A DNA stretch of 64,000 nt from the NCBI GenBank assembly GCA_013365325.1, contig JABVXV010000164.1, positions 62,001-126,000 on the forward strand, given 5' to 3'. The stretch is from Dipetalonema caudispina. Lineage: Eukaryota; Nematoda; Chromadorea; Rhabditida; Onchocercidae. Made by a program: the position numbers and the translations under genes. The notes below the pieces were generated by a model. That model saw only the letters and a program-made list of their open reading frames with translations, did not search any database and was not told the origin of the DNA. Below, piece by piece: positions 39,082 to 51,425 of the stretch. Each line of letters begins with the position of its first letter. The stretch's first letter is position 1.

Positions 39082-39190
39082 GTAGCAGTAGTAGTAATAA
39101 TTAATAGTAGAAATTATTGTTATTATTATTGTTGTTGTTGTTGTTGTTGTTATTGTTGTTGTTGTGGTTGTTGTTGTTGTTGTTGTTGTC
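39042..39190. repeat. Compound ATA/GTA/GTT trinucleotide repeat
   Basis: A pure ATA tract (39042-39080) grades into GTA units and then a GTT tract of about 70 bases ending at about 39190. It lies about 100-250 bases upstream of the cyclase ATG. Confidence 0.95.
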
Positions 39191-40104
39191 GCAATAACAA
39201 TAGCGTAGTAGTAATAAGTGGTAATTTAGAAGTATGAAGAAATAGCATAATATAAATTATTACATAATAATATCTATAAATAGTAAAAAGAGTTGAAATT
39301 TTTGAAAATATCAAACGAAATAAATTTGATTCATTTATTCATTTTTTCCTTCCTTTCCTTTTCTTTATTTTTTTTTTTTCTCTCTCTCTTTTTTTTTTTT
39401 TTTTTTTGAAAACAAAAAGTTATCGTCTATTCATTTAAAAGTAAAATCATTATGCAATAAAATTTTAGCTAATTTTTTCATAGTGAAAGATTTATTTGAA
39501 TTAAATTCACTTATCTATTGATTAAAAATAAGAAAGAGAGAGAGAGAGAGAGGAAAAAAAAAAAAGGAAAGAAAAGAAAAATCCTAGAAAATATTAGGCT
39601 AAGATAATGGAAGAATAAACGATAGAATAAGAAATAACAACAATGCCGCCACCATCACCACTTATTCGATTTGGGTTTTCGTTTCGTTTCTATGAGGAAA
39701 GACAAACAAAAGATTTATATTAGTAGTTGAAAAGGAAAAAGGAAAAAGCTTTCGTTTCGTTTCTTTTTTTTTTTTTTTTTTTTTTTTGCATGTAATAAAA
39801 AAGAAAACAATTAAGTTTCAAATTAAATTTAAATTTATGATAGAAAATGAAGAGGGAACAGAGGAGAGAGAAATAGTATGATAAGATGATAATTTGAATT
39901 GAGAAAGAAATTGATGATTTCACAAATGTTTCATTTTCTTTTTAATTCTCTAATGAATAGTTAACTATTTTTAAAATTTTATTATCATTTATCAATAAGT
40001 GTATTAATAGTGAGGATAATATAACAAAGATTGAAATGATAATAAAAGTTAATTTTATTTTGTACTAATTACAAATGAATAACTAATTATCAAATAACAC
40101 CGAA

Positions 40105-40175
40105 ATAATAATAATAATAGTAGGAGTAGTAGTAGTAGTAGTGATATTAGTGATAGTGATAGTGATAATAGTAGT
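40105..40175. repeat. (ATA)n/(GTA)n/(GTGATA)n microsatellite
   Basis: Successive trinucleotide blocks of ATA and GTA pass into a GTGATA hexamer stretch. Low complexity with no coding support. Confidence 0.9.
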
Positions 40176-40321
40176 TTGTTGATGTAGTTGTAGTAGAACG
40201 GTTACAATCAACGGAAATTTTAGCAAACCAACTGACTCACTCCTTCTCCTCTTTCTTCTTTCTTTCCACATTTACTCTTTGAAGGGGGGGGTAAGTGATG
40301 AAGAAATGGGATGGACTGAAA

Positions 40322-40397
40322 TCAACCAACCAACCAACCAACCAACCAATCAACCAATCAACCAACCAACCAACCAACCAGCCAACCGATCAACCAA
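40322..40397. repeat. (CAAC)n-type tetranucleotide repeat
   Basis: About nineteen units of CAAC/CAAT with few interruptions. Confidence 0.95.
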
Positions 40398-41956
40398 ATT
40401 AACCAACTATCTCATCTACTATTTAATAAAATTCAATTTACTCACTAAATGACTAACCAAATAACTGATAAATTAATCAATTTGAATAAAATTACTGGAT
40501 TATTTATATTAACTATAAATAGCAAATAATTCCTTAAACAATAATAATAAATAAATGACAAATAAATATAATTTCAAATTGTATTAAGAAAAATGATTGA
40601 GATCGATTATGATTATAATCAGATTTATATATGTTTCACTTTTTGATCAAAGACAAAATCAAATCTTTGAAATTTCACTAGATGATCATTTTGATTTTTG
40701 TAGAAATAAATGAAGAAAAAATAAGAAAGGAAATTCAATTTCTAACGTTCAAAGTATTTGAAAGAGAAAAGTTAAGCAATTTCATTTAATCTATTCTTTT
40801 ATTTTTTACAACAAACTAAATCATTTATATAAATCTTCCATCGAATATATTTTGATCAAACTTTTCGTTACATTTTTTCTTTTTTTTTTTTTTAAACCAA
40901 AAAATAAAAAAATAAATATTTTGATCTAAAGAAAATAATCAGAAAAGTTTTTCATATTCTTCATATTTCAATAGATAGTATGCTAAACCATTTAATTATG
41001 ATCATTTTCAAGGACAGAAAAATAAATTAAACATTAATTACTGCCATTATAAGAAAAAACGATTTCACAAATAAATTTATACAGCAAAGTATTATTGGTT
41101 ACATACAAAATAATTATCATATAATCGATGTAAATTTACATAAATAATCACTTCTTGTAATAATATTACTTATCTTTTCTAATTCGATGAATATATAATT
41201 AAATATATATGAAACATTGGAGCATACGAAATACATCTGTAATACTATAACCATAGATTATATATTTATCTATTGATCAGATAACATATTTCCGTTATTG
41301 GTCATTACTACTGATAATAATACACCTTTTTGTAAATTATCATTCTTTCGGATATTGAAGTGATGACCCGCTTTTTCTCGTTGACCTATAGATGGGTTAA
41401 TGAATGATGAAAGGAGAATGAAAGGATACACGTGTAGTAATATTTGTTAAATGTCTCTTTTCATTTTACCCAATTTTATTTTTGCCTTTATTTGCCCATC
41501 AAATACGAATGCTTTTCTTTTTATTGTTGTATTAGAAAAAAATGTGTGAAGAAATGAAATGAAATAAGTTTAGGGAAACGATGAATATTTTTGAAATAAT
41601 TTAACCATTATGCAAAAAGATATTGAACAAATTGCTAATTATTGTATTATTTGCAATTTAAAATATAATTTAGCAATATTCAGAATATAAAAGATTAATT
41701 TGATATGTAATAAAGTTCACTCATTTGAAGTACTTTTTCGACGTTACATATTGCTTTATGTTAAACATTTCGGTTAACATAATTTGTAAACTTTAATTAG
41801 TAAACAATTTACTTCTCAAATTTATAAGTACTTAAATTAAATATACTTTAAACCTCAAAGAAGCTACAATAAAAGCCAACATAAAGACACGGAATTAAAG
41901 TTTCTAATCTTTTCTGCAAAAATCTATTGTTTACGCCATCGTGGCAATACACATAT

Positions 41957-41983
41957 ATATACACACACACAAACACACACAAA

Positions 41984-42023
<40 letters not shown>
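41957..42023. repeat. (CA)n microsatellite
   Basis: Almost pure CA with occasional AA and AT variants. The Cys-Val-rich reading on the minus strand is the repeat itself. Confidence 0.95.
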
Positions 42024-42025
<2 letters not shown>

Positions 42026-44045
42026 TACGTGTATAGCTCCTAACCGGTTTATTAATTCTACAGATATTACACCTCAACCGTACTCGTTTTACCTCATATG
42101 TGGAAATATGGTGATATATCACTTACTGTCATGCTCGATTTTTCTGCAAATGAATTGTTGTATTGATACAAAATAATTTTAAGACATATCTTACTATTTG
42201 ATTTTCTAGACAAGGGATAATTGTATCTGCCAAAATTTTCATAAATATTGTTCATTTTTTTTTTTTTTTTGAAAGTAAAAGAGAGAAAGGGAGAGAGAAA
42301 AGTTGAAAGAAATAAATTTTGTTATAAAAAAAATAAAATTTAAAGATTATTATAAGGCTATAATTTTGAAGTATTATGAAAAAGGAAAAGAAATAACATC
42401 CTAAATATCTATCAATTTGATGTGCTGATTATCAACAACTAAATTATGAGATGGGGGAAGAAATCAAGAAAATAAAGTAAACAACATATCAAATAAATGA
42501 ACAAAAATTTGCAAGAAGATAAATTGATAGACAAAAAGAAACATAAATTTCAAATTATAGTAGTAGATTATGCAAAATAAGTAGCAATTATCATAAAATG
42601 ATAAGTTTGAAAGAGAGATAAAGAAAACAAGCAAATCTTAAGTAGCAAAATGTTAATACCATTTGTTTACCATTTATATACGATTTATTTGATTTTGATG
42701 AAAAGTATAGTTTGAAATGCTAACTAAAACATTAACATCTTCAGTAATATTAAAAGAACAAAGTTTTCCAATAATACATAGCTTAGTATAATTTTTAAAA
42801 TAACAATGTCTTATTTCTTTTTTTTTTTTTTTTTTTTTTAGGGAAAGAATTATATCGCCCTTAGACGCTATTAATTCCAATTCGAAAACTATTCAGATTG
42901 ATGATTTCTAATTAGAATCGGATGTCTCATTAAACTTAAACGTCACATTAACAAATGCATGATAATCAAATAAATCGATAATCTATTAGAAAAAAGAAAA
43001 ATATATCTATGTAAAGCTACCGTTGCTAATTTTGCGGATTCTCTTTGTTTGTTCAGTTATTTTGCAATCGCATTTCATTGATATCAAATGACACTATTAT
43101 CCACTGATGAATAACAGATTAATCAATTAGTGGTGTTTTCCGCTTCATTTTTAATTAATTTTTATCAACATGAAAAATATACATCAAAATGATATTCTAG
43201 CAAGTTATCATAATGGTAAAACGCTTTTAAGCCAACCCTTAATCAATTCAATCGATAAATAGTTGTAATTCAAAAGCTGTTGTTGATCACTGCGAACAGC
43301 GATAATACTGCCTTTCGTGCTTAAGCAATATATTGGCTTGTGAAAACGATATGTCTTTTAACAGGCAAGCAAAATTCGCCGCTACTAATAGTTTTCCTAC
43401 CACTGATGCTACAAAATGAAACAGGTGATAGTTCAATGAATAGATATGAGTGGAAAATTTTGATGCAACACCGATACGTAGTATATTTTCGACATATTCT
43501 TTAAAAAAATACTGATAAAAGAAATATCGCTAATGAAAAAAAAAAATTTTTTAACCGCTATCCCTATTCTACTGCATGCAGGAACTCACAGATTCTAATT
43601 TACGTTAACTGTATTTGTTATTTTGTCGTTATATCCCTTAAATTCATATCGTTACTTTATCAGTTGAAAATTTTACAAAGGAAAATCACATATGGCAGCA
43701 CATAGTAAACACTCAATTCTTCTGTGAAAAATACAACTCACTGAATTATCTTCCTCCCCTCCTCTACAAAAAAAAGAAGGGAAAAAGAAAGAGAAGAACA
43801 ATACAGAATAAAAAAAATTTCGAAATTCACAAGAAATTCAGGAAAATTCCCTGAAAGTTTAGCACTGTTCATAAATGATTCTTCAATGATAAATTCGAGA
43901 TAAGGAAACTTCTTATATACAAACAGCTGAAGAAAAAAAGGCCAGCTTATCTACAACTAAAAAAATCAGAGAGAGGAGACTTTGCCCAATATCCTAACTG
44001 ATCAATTGACAAAGACTTACTATACAAATAAATCAATTAACAATA

Positions 44046-47000
44046 TCAGTTTTCTTTCTCAGCACTTTTCAGAGTTAGTAAATCGTATAGTCCTACTGAA
44101 GAGAACAGCTCTACGCCCACATTTGACGTTGCCGCTGGATTTTTACTAGCATTCTCTCGGCTATGAATACAACTACTACTCAGTTCTGTTCTTTGCACTT
44201 GACCGTTACTCCTTGAACTTATCCTTCCTGACAGCTGTGACTCTCGAATTAGCAATTGTTCTGCGGACATTTCATTCAATAACTTCTCTTTCTTGATTCG
44301 ATTTAAATGAATTCCTTCATTGGCGAGAAAACCATACAATAACGGAATGTATTGCATCTTTCCAGCAGACCAAACCTATAAAAATGTTTCAAATAATGAA
44401 GAAACAAACAAAATGATGTTTACATTGTATCATGTTACCAAAATCAATAGTACCGATTATATGCTTAATGAAATATGATTTAGTTTGATGAGCTATGTGT
44501 TAAGACATCAAGCAGCTTTTACACATATCCAAAACAAAACACATAAGAAGAAGCCAATAAAATTCACTGACATTAATCGAAACGTATGAATAGTATGACT
44601 GGAATAATATTCTTAAAAATACCCTAAATTAATCAATCCATTATGATATCGTTTTGCATGAATTTCTCCTTTATAAAAATAACCACCCCAATTAAGTTAT
44701 AAATAAAATAAAAATTTCGATTTCCTATCGATTTTATTAACAAGATCAACAATCGGCCCTGTGGCCTAATGGATAAGGCGTCGCTCTCCTAAAGCGAAGA
44801 CTGCAGGTTCGAGTCCTGCCAGGGTCGTCAGAGTAGTCACTTCACGGGAAAAAAGAGAGATTCCGCGATATGCGCGGAAGGTTTGTTTTCCCTTGTTTAA
44901 TATCAATTGAAATGCTTCATCATGACTTCCAATTATTTTGATGTAGCTCAAAATAATTCACTTGTCTTTTCCATAATGTTCATCATAATTTCAAACTTAC
45001 AACAATTAGCAACGAGCCATACTGGAATTTCGGGAAAAACGATAAAATGGTTGCTGGTCCGAAATTTGCTGCACCATCTATCAATCCGCAAGGAGCAAAA
45101 AAGAATGATGGCATCGTTTCAACCACAAATAAAGCAACAATCGCCGGATTTCCTGTAATTCGAAACAATTTCATCAACTTATCAGCAATTGATATTATTA
45201 GCAATACCATGTATTTGATATCTCAAACATGGAAACGATACAACCATGTATTTGTTGTCATTAGTGAAACAGGCAATAACCTTGCGTCAACACTGCTGTA
45301 TGAAAACTTTCACAGTGTATGTAACATGATTATTCAGAAGTTCAATTCGACAGTCACGTGAAGCATAAAGATCTCTGGGAAAACCATGTCATCGCAACTC
45401 TTAAAGTGCTTATTACAAAAGAACATCAATATCAAGAGCGAATCTCAAACTTAAAGTCAACATGTTGATCATTTATAATACAAGGAATTAATTAACTCAT
45501 ATCAAAAACTAAATAGTTTTAATACTAAAATTGCTTTACCACTAAAAGTAACAGCGATACGCTGTCCATCAGGAGAAATCTTCATATCACGAATATATCC
45601 ATCGATCTTGCTTGTACTACTATTACCACTACTACCGCCTCCATTGTTATCCAAATGTTCTAGTATCATATCCGAAAGATCATACACAGCAACAGCAAGC
45701 TCAGATCCATATAATAACCTGCAATGGAATAAACACGAGTGAGAGACATAAATTTTGATTGATAAAACTAGAAAGCAAAAAAAAAATTAGCAACCTATAA
45801 AAAAAACAGTAGATGAGGTAGCCAACAAAATGGCAACGTTAAAGAAGTAGAACTCATAATTACGAAATTAAGTCGAAATTACTTAAATTAATGAATCTAG
45901 ATCTCAACATAGCTTCGTGCTAACTTCAGAGCATATCAAAAATAGCTATTTCTAACTCGTGAACTAAAAAATTATTAACATTGTTTGCTTAGATGAGAAA
46001 ATAACTTACTGATCACTCTCCATATTCTGCAGCTTTTTAACAAAATGAATACCACGAATGAAGGGGTCATTACGAGTTGCAAAAAAAAATACATCACTTA
46101 AAGGAGTCCAAGCTGCTGCTATACAAAGACCTTTCAGTTTTTTCCATCGTTCTTCATGCCAAGAATGACGATCGAAAACACTTCAAAAACAGACATGTAA
46201 ATTTATAATATGGCGAGATATTTATAGCAAGAGAAACTAAAATCAAATAATTCATTAGAATTTTCTGCACAATCCTCGTACCTTACAATGTTTCCGTCAT
46301 ATGCAACAGCTATTTTACCACCATTAGGAGAAATCCATACACGATGAATACGACCGCCAGCCCAAGAACCAACTAGTTCGCTTTCACCATTACTTGTGTC
46401 CAGAACCTAATGTTTTGTTACATATCAATCCAAAACAGAATGCATTTATTATGTAAAAATACTGGATTCAGAATCCAGAATTCATATTCTTAACATATCA
46501 CAATGTTTGAACCGAAACCTATCATGTTTATTGCATAGCGATACTGTATCCAGAAGTTGTTGCACTCATTCTATAAAAAGAAAAAATACTCTTCAAGAAA
46601 TACCAAAATGTTTTTGTGGGATATTTCTTCACAGTACTAGTGTATAGATGGAATATTCAGGTAAGAAATACATGTAATAGATCTATGCAAAAAACCTGCA
46701 TAGGTAAGACTAGCTCTGCTAATCCTGTATTGGTAAACAATCTCTAGAGAATAATATACAAAGTTGACATCATGTTTTTGAAAAAACAAATCCAGTAAAG
46801 TTAGAGCTTTCTTTCAAAATTTTCAATGACTTCAAAAATTCTGAAACTAGTAGTCTACTCGAAATACTTGTAAATACTAGTTAATAAGATGAAAGAAAAA
46901 AATACCTGCAAGGATGACGAAGACGCTGAAACAACAAATAAAGCTTGATCAAAAACAGAGTCCCAAAAACATTGTGTGATTGGAGCAAGTGATGACATTT

Positions 47001-48886
47001 CGATGACATCTGCGCAATTGACTGATGGCCTGAAATGAGAACAATGCAAATTACTTTCTACTCGAAAAACTTGTAAATACTCCTTAATAAAGCAAAATAT
47101 ATTTTGACCAACCGAATGTTCAAGTTTTGTTTATCAAGCCTCCAAATTAACACAGCATGGGTACAAGCCACTGCTAGCACCATACGATCAAAAGGCCTAA
47201 ATAAGCAGACTTTCAGCAAGACAATATTTAATCAATCATGGAGGTTATAAAAATGATCTTTGTAAAATGTCATCTTGAATAACAAATTCAAAATAATTCA
47301 GAAAACTGAAATTTACAGTTATCAACTAAAATTCATCAAGAAAAAAAGAAACGACTGATTTACTTCCACGCCATATCAGTTACATTCTGCTGATATTGGT
47401 GCTTTAATGTAATAGGTGATCGATCAGACCCGCAACAAAATATTCTAATATAATCGTTATTTTGACATACTGCAATTCGATGACCGCCATTATGTACTGC
47501 AATACAACGAACCCAGTTTGTCAACCTAAAAATGACGAGTCATGTTTTAATACTCTCACTCATATGACGAAATAATTTAACTGAAAACTCAAACAAAACA
47601 AAAATCCCACTAATAAGGTTACGTTTAAACAGGTTCAGCTTAGGTACCAACTCATAGTCCAAACATAGGCCATTACTTGATGTAACCACGGACAATCTAG
47701 GACCAAATGGTAGCCTTAGTATCAATTGAATAAGCTTCATGCAAAGCTTTTATAAGTTAAAAACGTTACCAATTTAATGTAGATGAAGTCTGCATGACAG
47801 AATCATATAGGCTTTCTTCAGACTTGACAAAAATATTAGTTATATCAGTTTGAGCTTTACTGAAGACCTGACCTGCGCATGAAAGCCAATCACTGTAAGG
47901 GATAGTACCACTCACGGCATTTCTAATATAATCGACCAGACTATCGATACCTTTAGCTGCCCTCAAAAACAGTGCGAAAATTTATTTATCAAAGAAAGTA
48001 ATGACGCAGTAAACAACAAAATTCATATAACACATTGAATTATAAATCTGTCATATTAAATATAAGTTTGCTTAATGACAATTTTCTTTTTTCAATTTCA
48101 AGAATTATCATTTAAAGTTGAAATACTGGAAATATTCCTGACTAACCAACTACTTACGGCTTGTTGAAATCGGCTTTGTTGACTATCCACGAAAGTATCG
48201 CGAACGTTGTCACGTGATAACGATTGTTGCAATCGATTCAGCAATCCATTTTCAATTTTTGGGAATATACCTAACTAAAACATTTATCACTTGCAGTGAT
48301 TTCATTAACATCTTCACAAACTTTATTTATCAACATAAAATAATGGTACATTTTAAAAATGTTGCAATACTTTTCCAGTTAAAATAGCTTTTAAAATTAA
48401 ATGAATGGATCAAATACTTTCCATCCCAACAAATAGATAATTTTGTAACAAAGCATGGAATTTCGCTGGTTTCAAATTTATTTACAAATATTATATCTCA
48501 AGAGCGAAAAATTATTTATATACATACTTTCTATCTATACATTAACGAATTGATTTCATATTAATGATTTAAAAGCCAAATCAAAATTTGTTTAGATATT
48601 GAATTACAAAAATAGTACAAAAATTAGGAAAAAAGAACTTCTCAAATATTAAACTAATTACAGTATAAGTCAGGAAAGTACTCCATTACCTAATATTTCA
48701 ACAAGCACAAAGTATATTCATTAAAATATGATTTATTCGAAAATCTAATACTTAACAAACCAATGCATTCTCTTCGATTTTATGTAATTCTTCGGCAGTG
48801 CCATAAATTAATCGACCATTTGTCTCATACAAACAAACGGGAAGATCAGCTGATGATCCAGTGGGTGGAAATTGGTACGATGACAT
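44046..48886 (-). CDS. AAAS: Aladin (AAAS) homologue, WD-repeat nuclear-pore protein
   Basis: Aladin is a WD40 nucleoporin of the nuclear-pore cytoplasmic face; loss in humans causes triple-A syndrome (family knowledge). Exons: 48886-48761, 48274-about 48154, about 47956-47770, 47525-47364, 47196-47113, 47029-46906, 46406-46282, 46180-46010, 45718-45510, 45152-45001 and 44375-44046, giving about 596 residues (human: 546). Tracts that match aladin are LKHQYQQNVTDMAWK, VLAVACTHAVLIWRLD, GGRIHRVWISPNGGKIAVAY, ISPDGQRIAV and FAPCGLIDG followed by LSFFPKFQYGSLLIVVWSAG. The N-terminus MSSYQFPPTG with VCLYETNGRLIYG also matches. An Asn/Gly/Ser-rich insert (about 45630-45650) and a Ser-rich C-terminal tail look lineage-specific. 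The exon 2/3 junction is uncertain; the strong GTAAGT donor at 48158 does not fit the phase of any nearby acceptor, whereas a donor four bases later does. The last intron holds a tRNA gene on the opposite strand. Confidence 0.93.
44755..44827 (+). tRNA. tRNA-Arg (anticodon CCT)
   Basis: A 73-nt cloverleaf. The acceptor stem GGCCCTG pairs with CAGGGTC (one G-T) and G is the discriminator. The D arm contains GGCCTAATGGATAAGGC. The anticodon stem TCGCT/AGCGA carries loop CTCCTAA (anticodon CCT, reads AGG). The T arm CTGCAGGTTCGAGTCCTGC matches the B-box consensus GGTTCGANTCC. No tRNA intron and no encoded CCA. It lies in the last intron (45000-44376) of the aladin gene, on the opposite strand. 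Confidence 0.97.
44846..44892 (+). other. GC-rich two-level hairpin just downstream of tRNA-Arg
   Basis: A perfect 7-bp stem (TTCCGCG 44861-44867, CGCGGAA 44873-44879) has a 5-base loop. It is enclosed by a second inverted pair, GGGAAAA (44846-44852) and TTTTCCC (44886-44892). The TTTT at 44886 is the first run of four T after the tRNA and could terminate RNA polymerase III, so the hairpin would lie in the tRNA 3' trailer. This role is inference. Confidence 0.5.
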
Positions 48887-51425
48887 AATCAAAAACCTTC
48901 AAAATGGTTAAAAATAAAAATTCACTTAAATAGCATTTCTACCATCATAATAGTTTCTAACTTTAAAATTTTATTAAATTTATTGAATTTTTCAAATAAT
49001 TTTTCACATACAAAATATAAAAAAGGAATCATATGATAATTATCTTTTAATACTTTTTAAATTCTTTTAAGTTTTTAAAAATTTAAAAGAATTTTAAGAT
49101 TTAAAAAACAAACAAAAGAAAAAAAAATATATTAAATACTAATAATTAAAAAGAAAGAGATTTTAATACTTTTTAAATTTTCTTAAGTTTTTAAAAATTT
49201 AAAAGGATTTTAAGATTTAAAAAATAAACAAACAAAAAAAAGACATATTAAATACTAATAATTAAAAAGAAAAAGACATCATCTTTAAAATAAAATTAAA
49301 AAAATTTTTTCAAAAAATTTCATTTTGAGACTCTAATCAATGTATAACAGCCTTATTCTAATTATTATTATTTTATAAGTAATTTTAATAGAAATGTAAC
49401 ATAAAATATTTCAAATAATTATTTATATATAATTATTTACATTTAATAATTATTTATATATAATTACTTACATTTTTATATCTTTCAATACGTTTAATTA
49501 ATCTATTACTATGTTTTAAATTCAGTAATTTATACATTTCATAAAAATTACACTTGTATTTTCATGGTGATAATTTTACCGTATTTCGAACAATAGTTCT
49601 CACTTCCGGTTCCGGTAATTGTAATTTTCTTTCTCTTTTTTTTTTTTTTTTTAAATGTAATTGGATGAGACAAAAGATGAACTTGTCAATTTCTTTTTTT
49701 TTTTTTTTTTTGAGTCATTTATCTTCCTCTCCCATCTTTCATTTTAAATTTGCTATCGTTTCTGTATATCTTTTCTTTTTCCGTTTGTTGATAAACAAAA
49801 AAAAAAATAGAAGTTAAAATTTTGAACAGCATTATGTATAATAAACATTTATAAATTCAATTTGCCATTTCATTTGTAAATGCAAATTCGGAATTGCAAT
49901 AATATCAAATTAGAAAGTTAAAATGTATTTCATCAAATTCTAATAGATGTAACAGAAAAGAAATGTTTTACTATCAGATAATGAATAAAAAATATTTCTC
50001 TTTCCTACATAATTATTTATTCATTTATATAAATAATTAATTAAGATAGGTTTAATTTTCATTTTCTCTTTGCCTGTATCATTGATAAAGAACTTAAAAC
50101 ACTTTTCATTTTCAAAAATATTTCCATGTAATCTCCAAGGAATATTACTCATTCATAATTTATCATTAAATATTTTCGAAATTTTCATAATTTTTGATGA
50201 ATTACCGAAATTCATTTCAATTTTTAAATGTAGCAATGAATTAGTACAATTTATTTGCTAAATATTTCCTATTTATTATTTTGATTGAAAAAAAAAATGC
50301 CATCAATTGCTGAAAATGGCATTATCAATGCATATTAAAATGATTATTCGTGTATTTCCGATACAATAATCATATGATTTTATAAAATTGCATGATACGG
50401 AAAAAAAAAAAGAACGAAAAAAATTACTTTTCAACCACATCATTTCTTTATTAAATGAATTAATTAATATAATATTCGTTAGATAATTTCACAGATTTAA
50501 TTCATAAATATTTATTCTATTAATATAATTACTCAGTGCATAAATTTAACTGATGCAAAGATTTTTAACTTAGAGAATACATTTATTACCTTCAAAGATA
50601 AGGTAAATCTTCCTGAAAAGTTTTACTGTCACAATTTTGTTACAGGAATTGTTTGTTTTTGCAATTATCAATTAACTTAATTTGTAAGCTAAAACTTTTC
50701 CTCCTAATTTATACTTTTCTTTTAATTAATAATTATACATAATTTTCTCCCCACTTTATTCCATCCATTTTACTTAGAAATAAAAATTAAAAAGTTGAAA
50801 AAATTATTGTTCAAAAATTCTTACTAATAATTCAAATGTTAGCAATATTTCAAATTTATTGAATATTTTACTTTGATTGTTATTGTTTCAAAATAACTGA
50901 GAAATTTTCCTTATTGTATTGATATTCATTGATAATTTTTTAAATGACTTCTTCAACTTTTATCAATACTGACATTTTATTTTAAGATAAATCAATAAAT
51001 GTAAAAAATTTTTTCATTTAATCTCAATCATAAGAAAAGGGGAAAAAATGAGGAAAAATAAGGGAAATGCATGGCAGCATTTAATAAAACTGACAATTGT
51101 CATTTGTTTATCATCAAAATTGGTTAGTAATTATTATTTGCAATGAAGTACTTAATATTGGTATTCAAAAATTGTCCAATAATGGGGTAAAGTAGAAGAT
51201 AAGAATGACGAAAATGTAAAAGTAATTGAGAAGAAAAGCTTAAAAAGAGATAAGAAGTCTAAGATGGTACTTCCTTTAAAATGAAGCCAAACAAAAGCTG
51301 AACATATTTAAGCTTCTTCTGTTAAATGATTCGTAGAAAATTTTCTTTTTTACTCTTCATCTCTTCCATTTTATTTGAAATCTGAAGGATCATTTTGATG
51401 CATATCAAAAATATTTTATTGAAAA
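48887..51425. promoter_or_regulatory. Divergent intergenic region between aladin (-) and unc-47 (+)
   Basis: About 2.5 kb with no supported gene. It must contain both promoters. It is extremely AT-rich, with a direct tandem duplication near the aladin end and T-runs at about 49637-49651 and 49693-49710. No specific factor site could be assigned; GABA-neuron-type sites for unc-47 would be expected here. Confidence 0.45.
49045..49277. repeat. Imperfect tandem duplication, period about 116 bp
   Basis: Copy 1 (about 49045-49160) and copy 2 (about 49161-49277) both open TTTTAATACTTTTTAAATT and close AATACTAATAATTAAAAAGA, with a few substitutions and small indels. It lies 160 bases upstream of the aladin start codon. 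Confidence 0.9.

Larger units (their letters stand above)
38938..44045. other. Gene-free, simple-repeat-rich region upstream of the cyclase homologue
   Basis: About 5.1 kb between the cyclase start (-) and the aladin stop (-). It contains several microsatellites (listed separately), A/T runs and a (GA)n at 39534-39553. It probably carries the cyclase promoter and the aladin 3'UTR. An additional 5' exon of the cyclase cannot be excluded, because no clear splice acceptor precedes its first recognised ATG. Confidence 0.55.

Noticed and set aside
39025..39237. Frame with poly-Ile and poly-Cys
   Set aside because: Translation of the ATA/GTT repeat upstream of the cyclase homologue.
44766..44951. 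61-codon minus-strand frame ending in TTLAGLEPAVFALGERRLIH
   Set aside because: It is the antisense translation of the tRNA-Arg gene, a common false ORF, and it lies in an aladin intron.
45047..45361. 104-codon plus-strand frame
   Set aside because: Lies antisense to aladin exon 10, whose minus-strand frame matches the aladin family.
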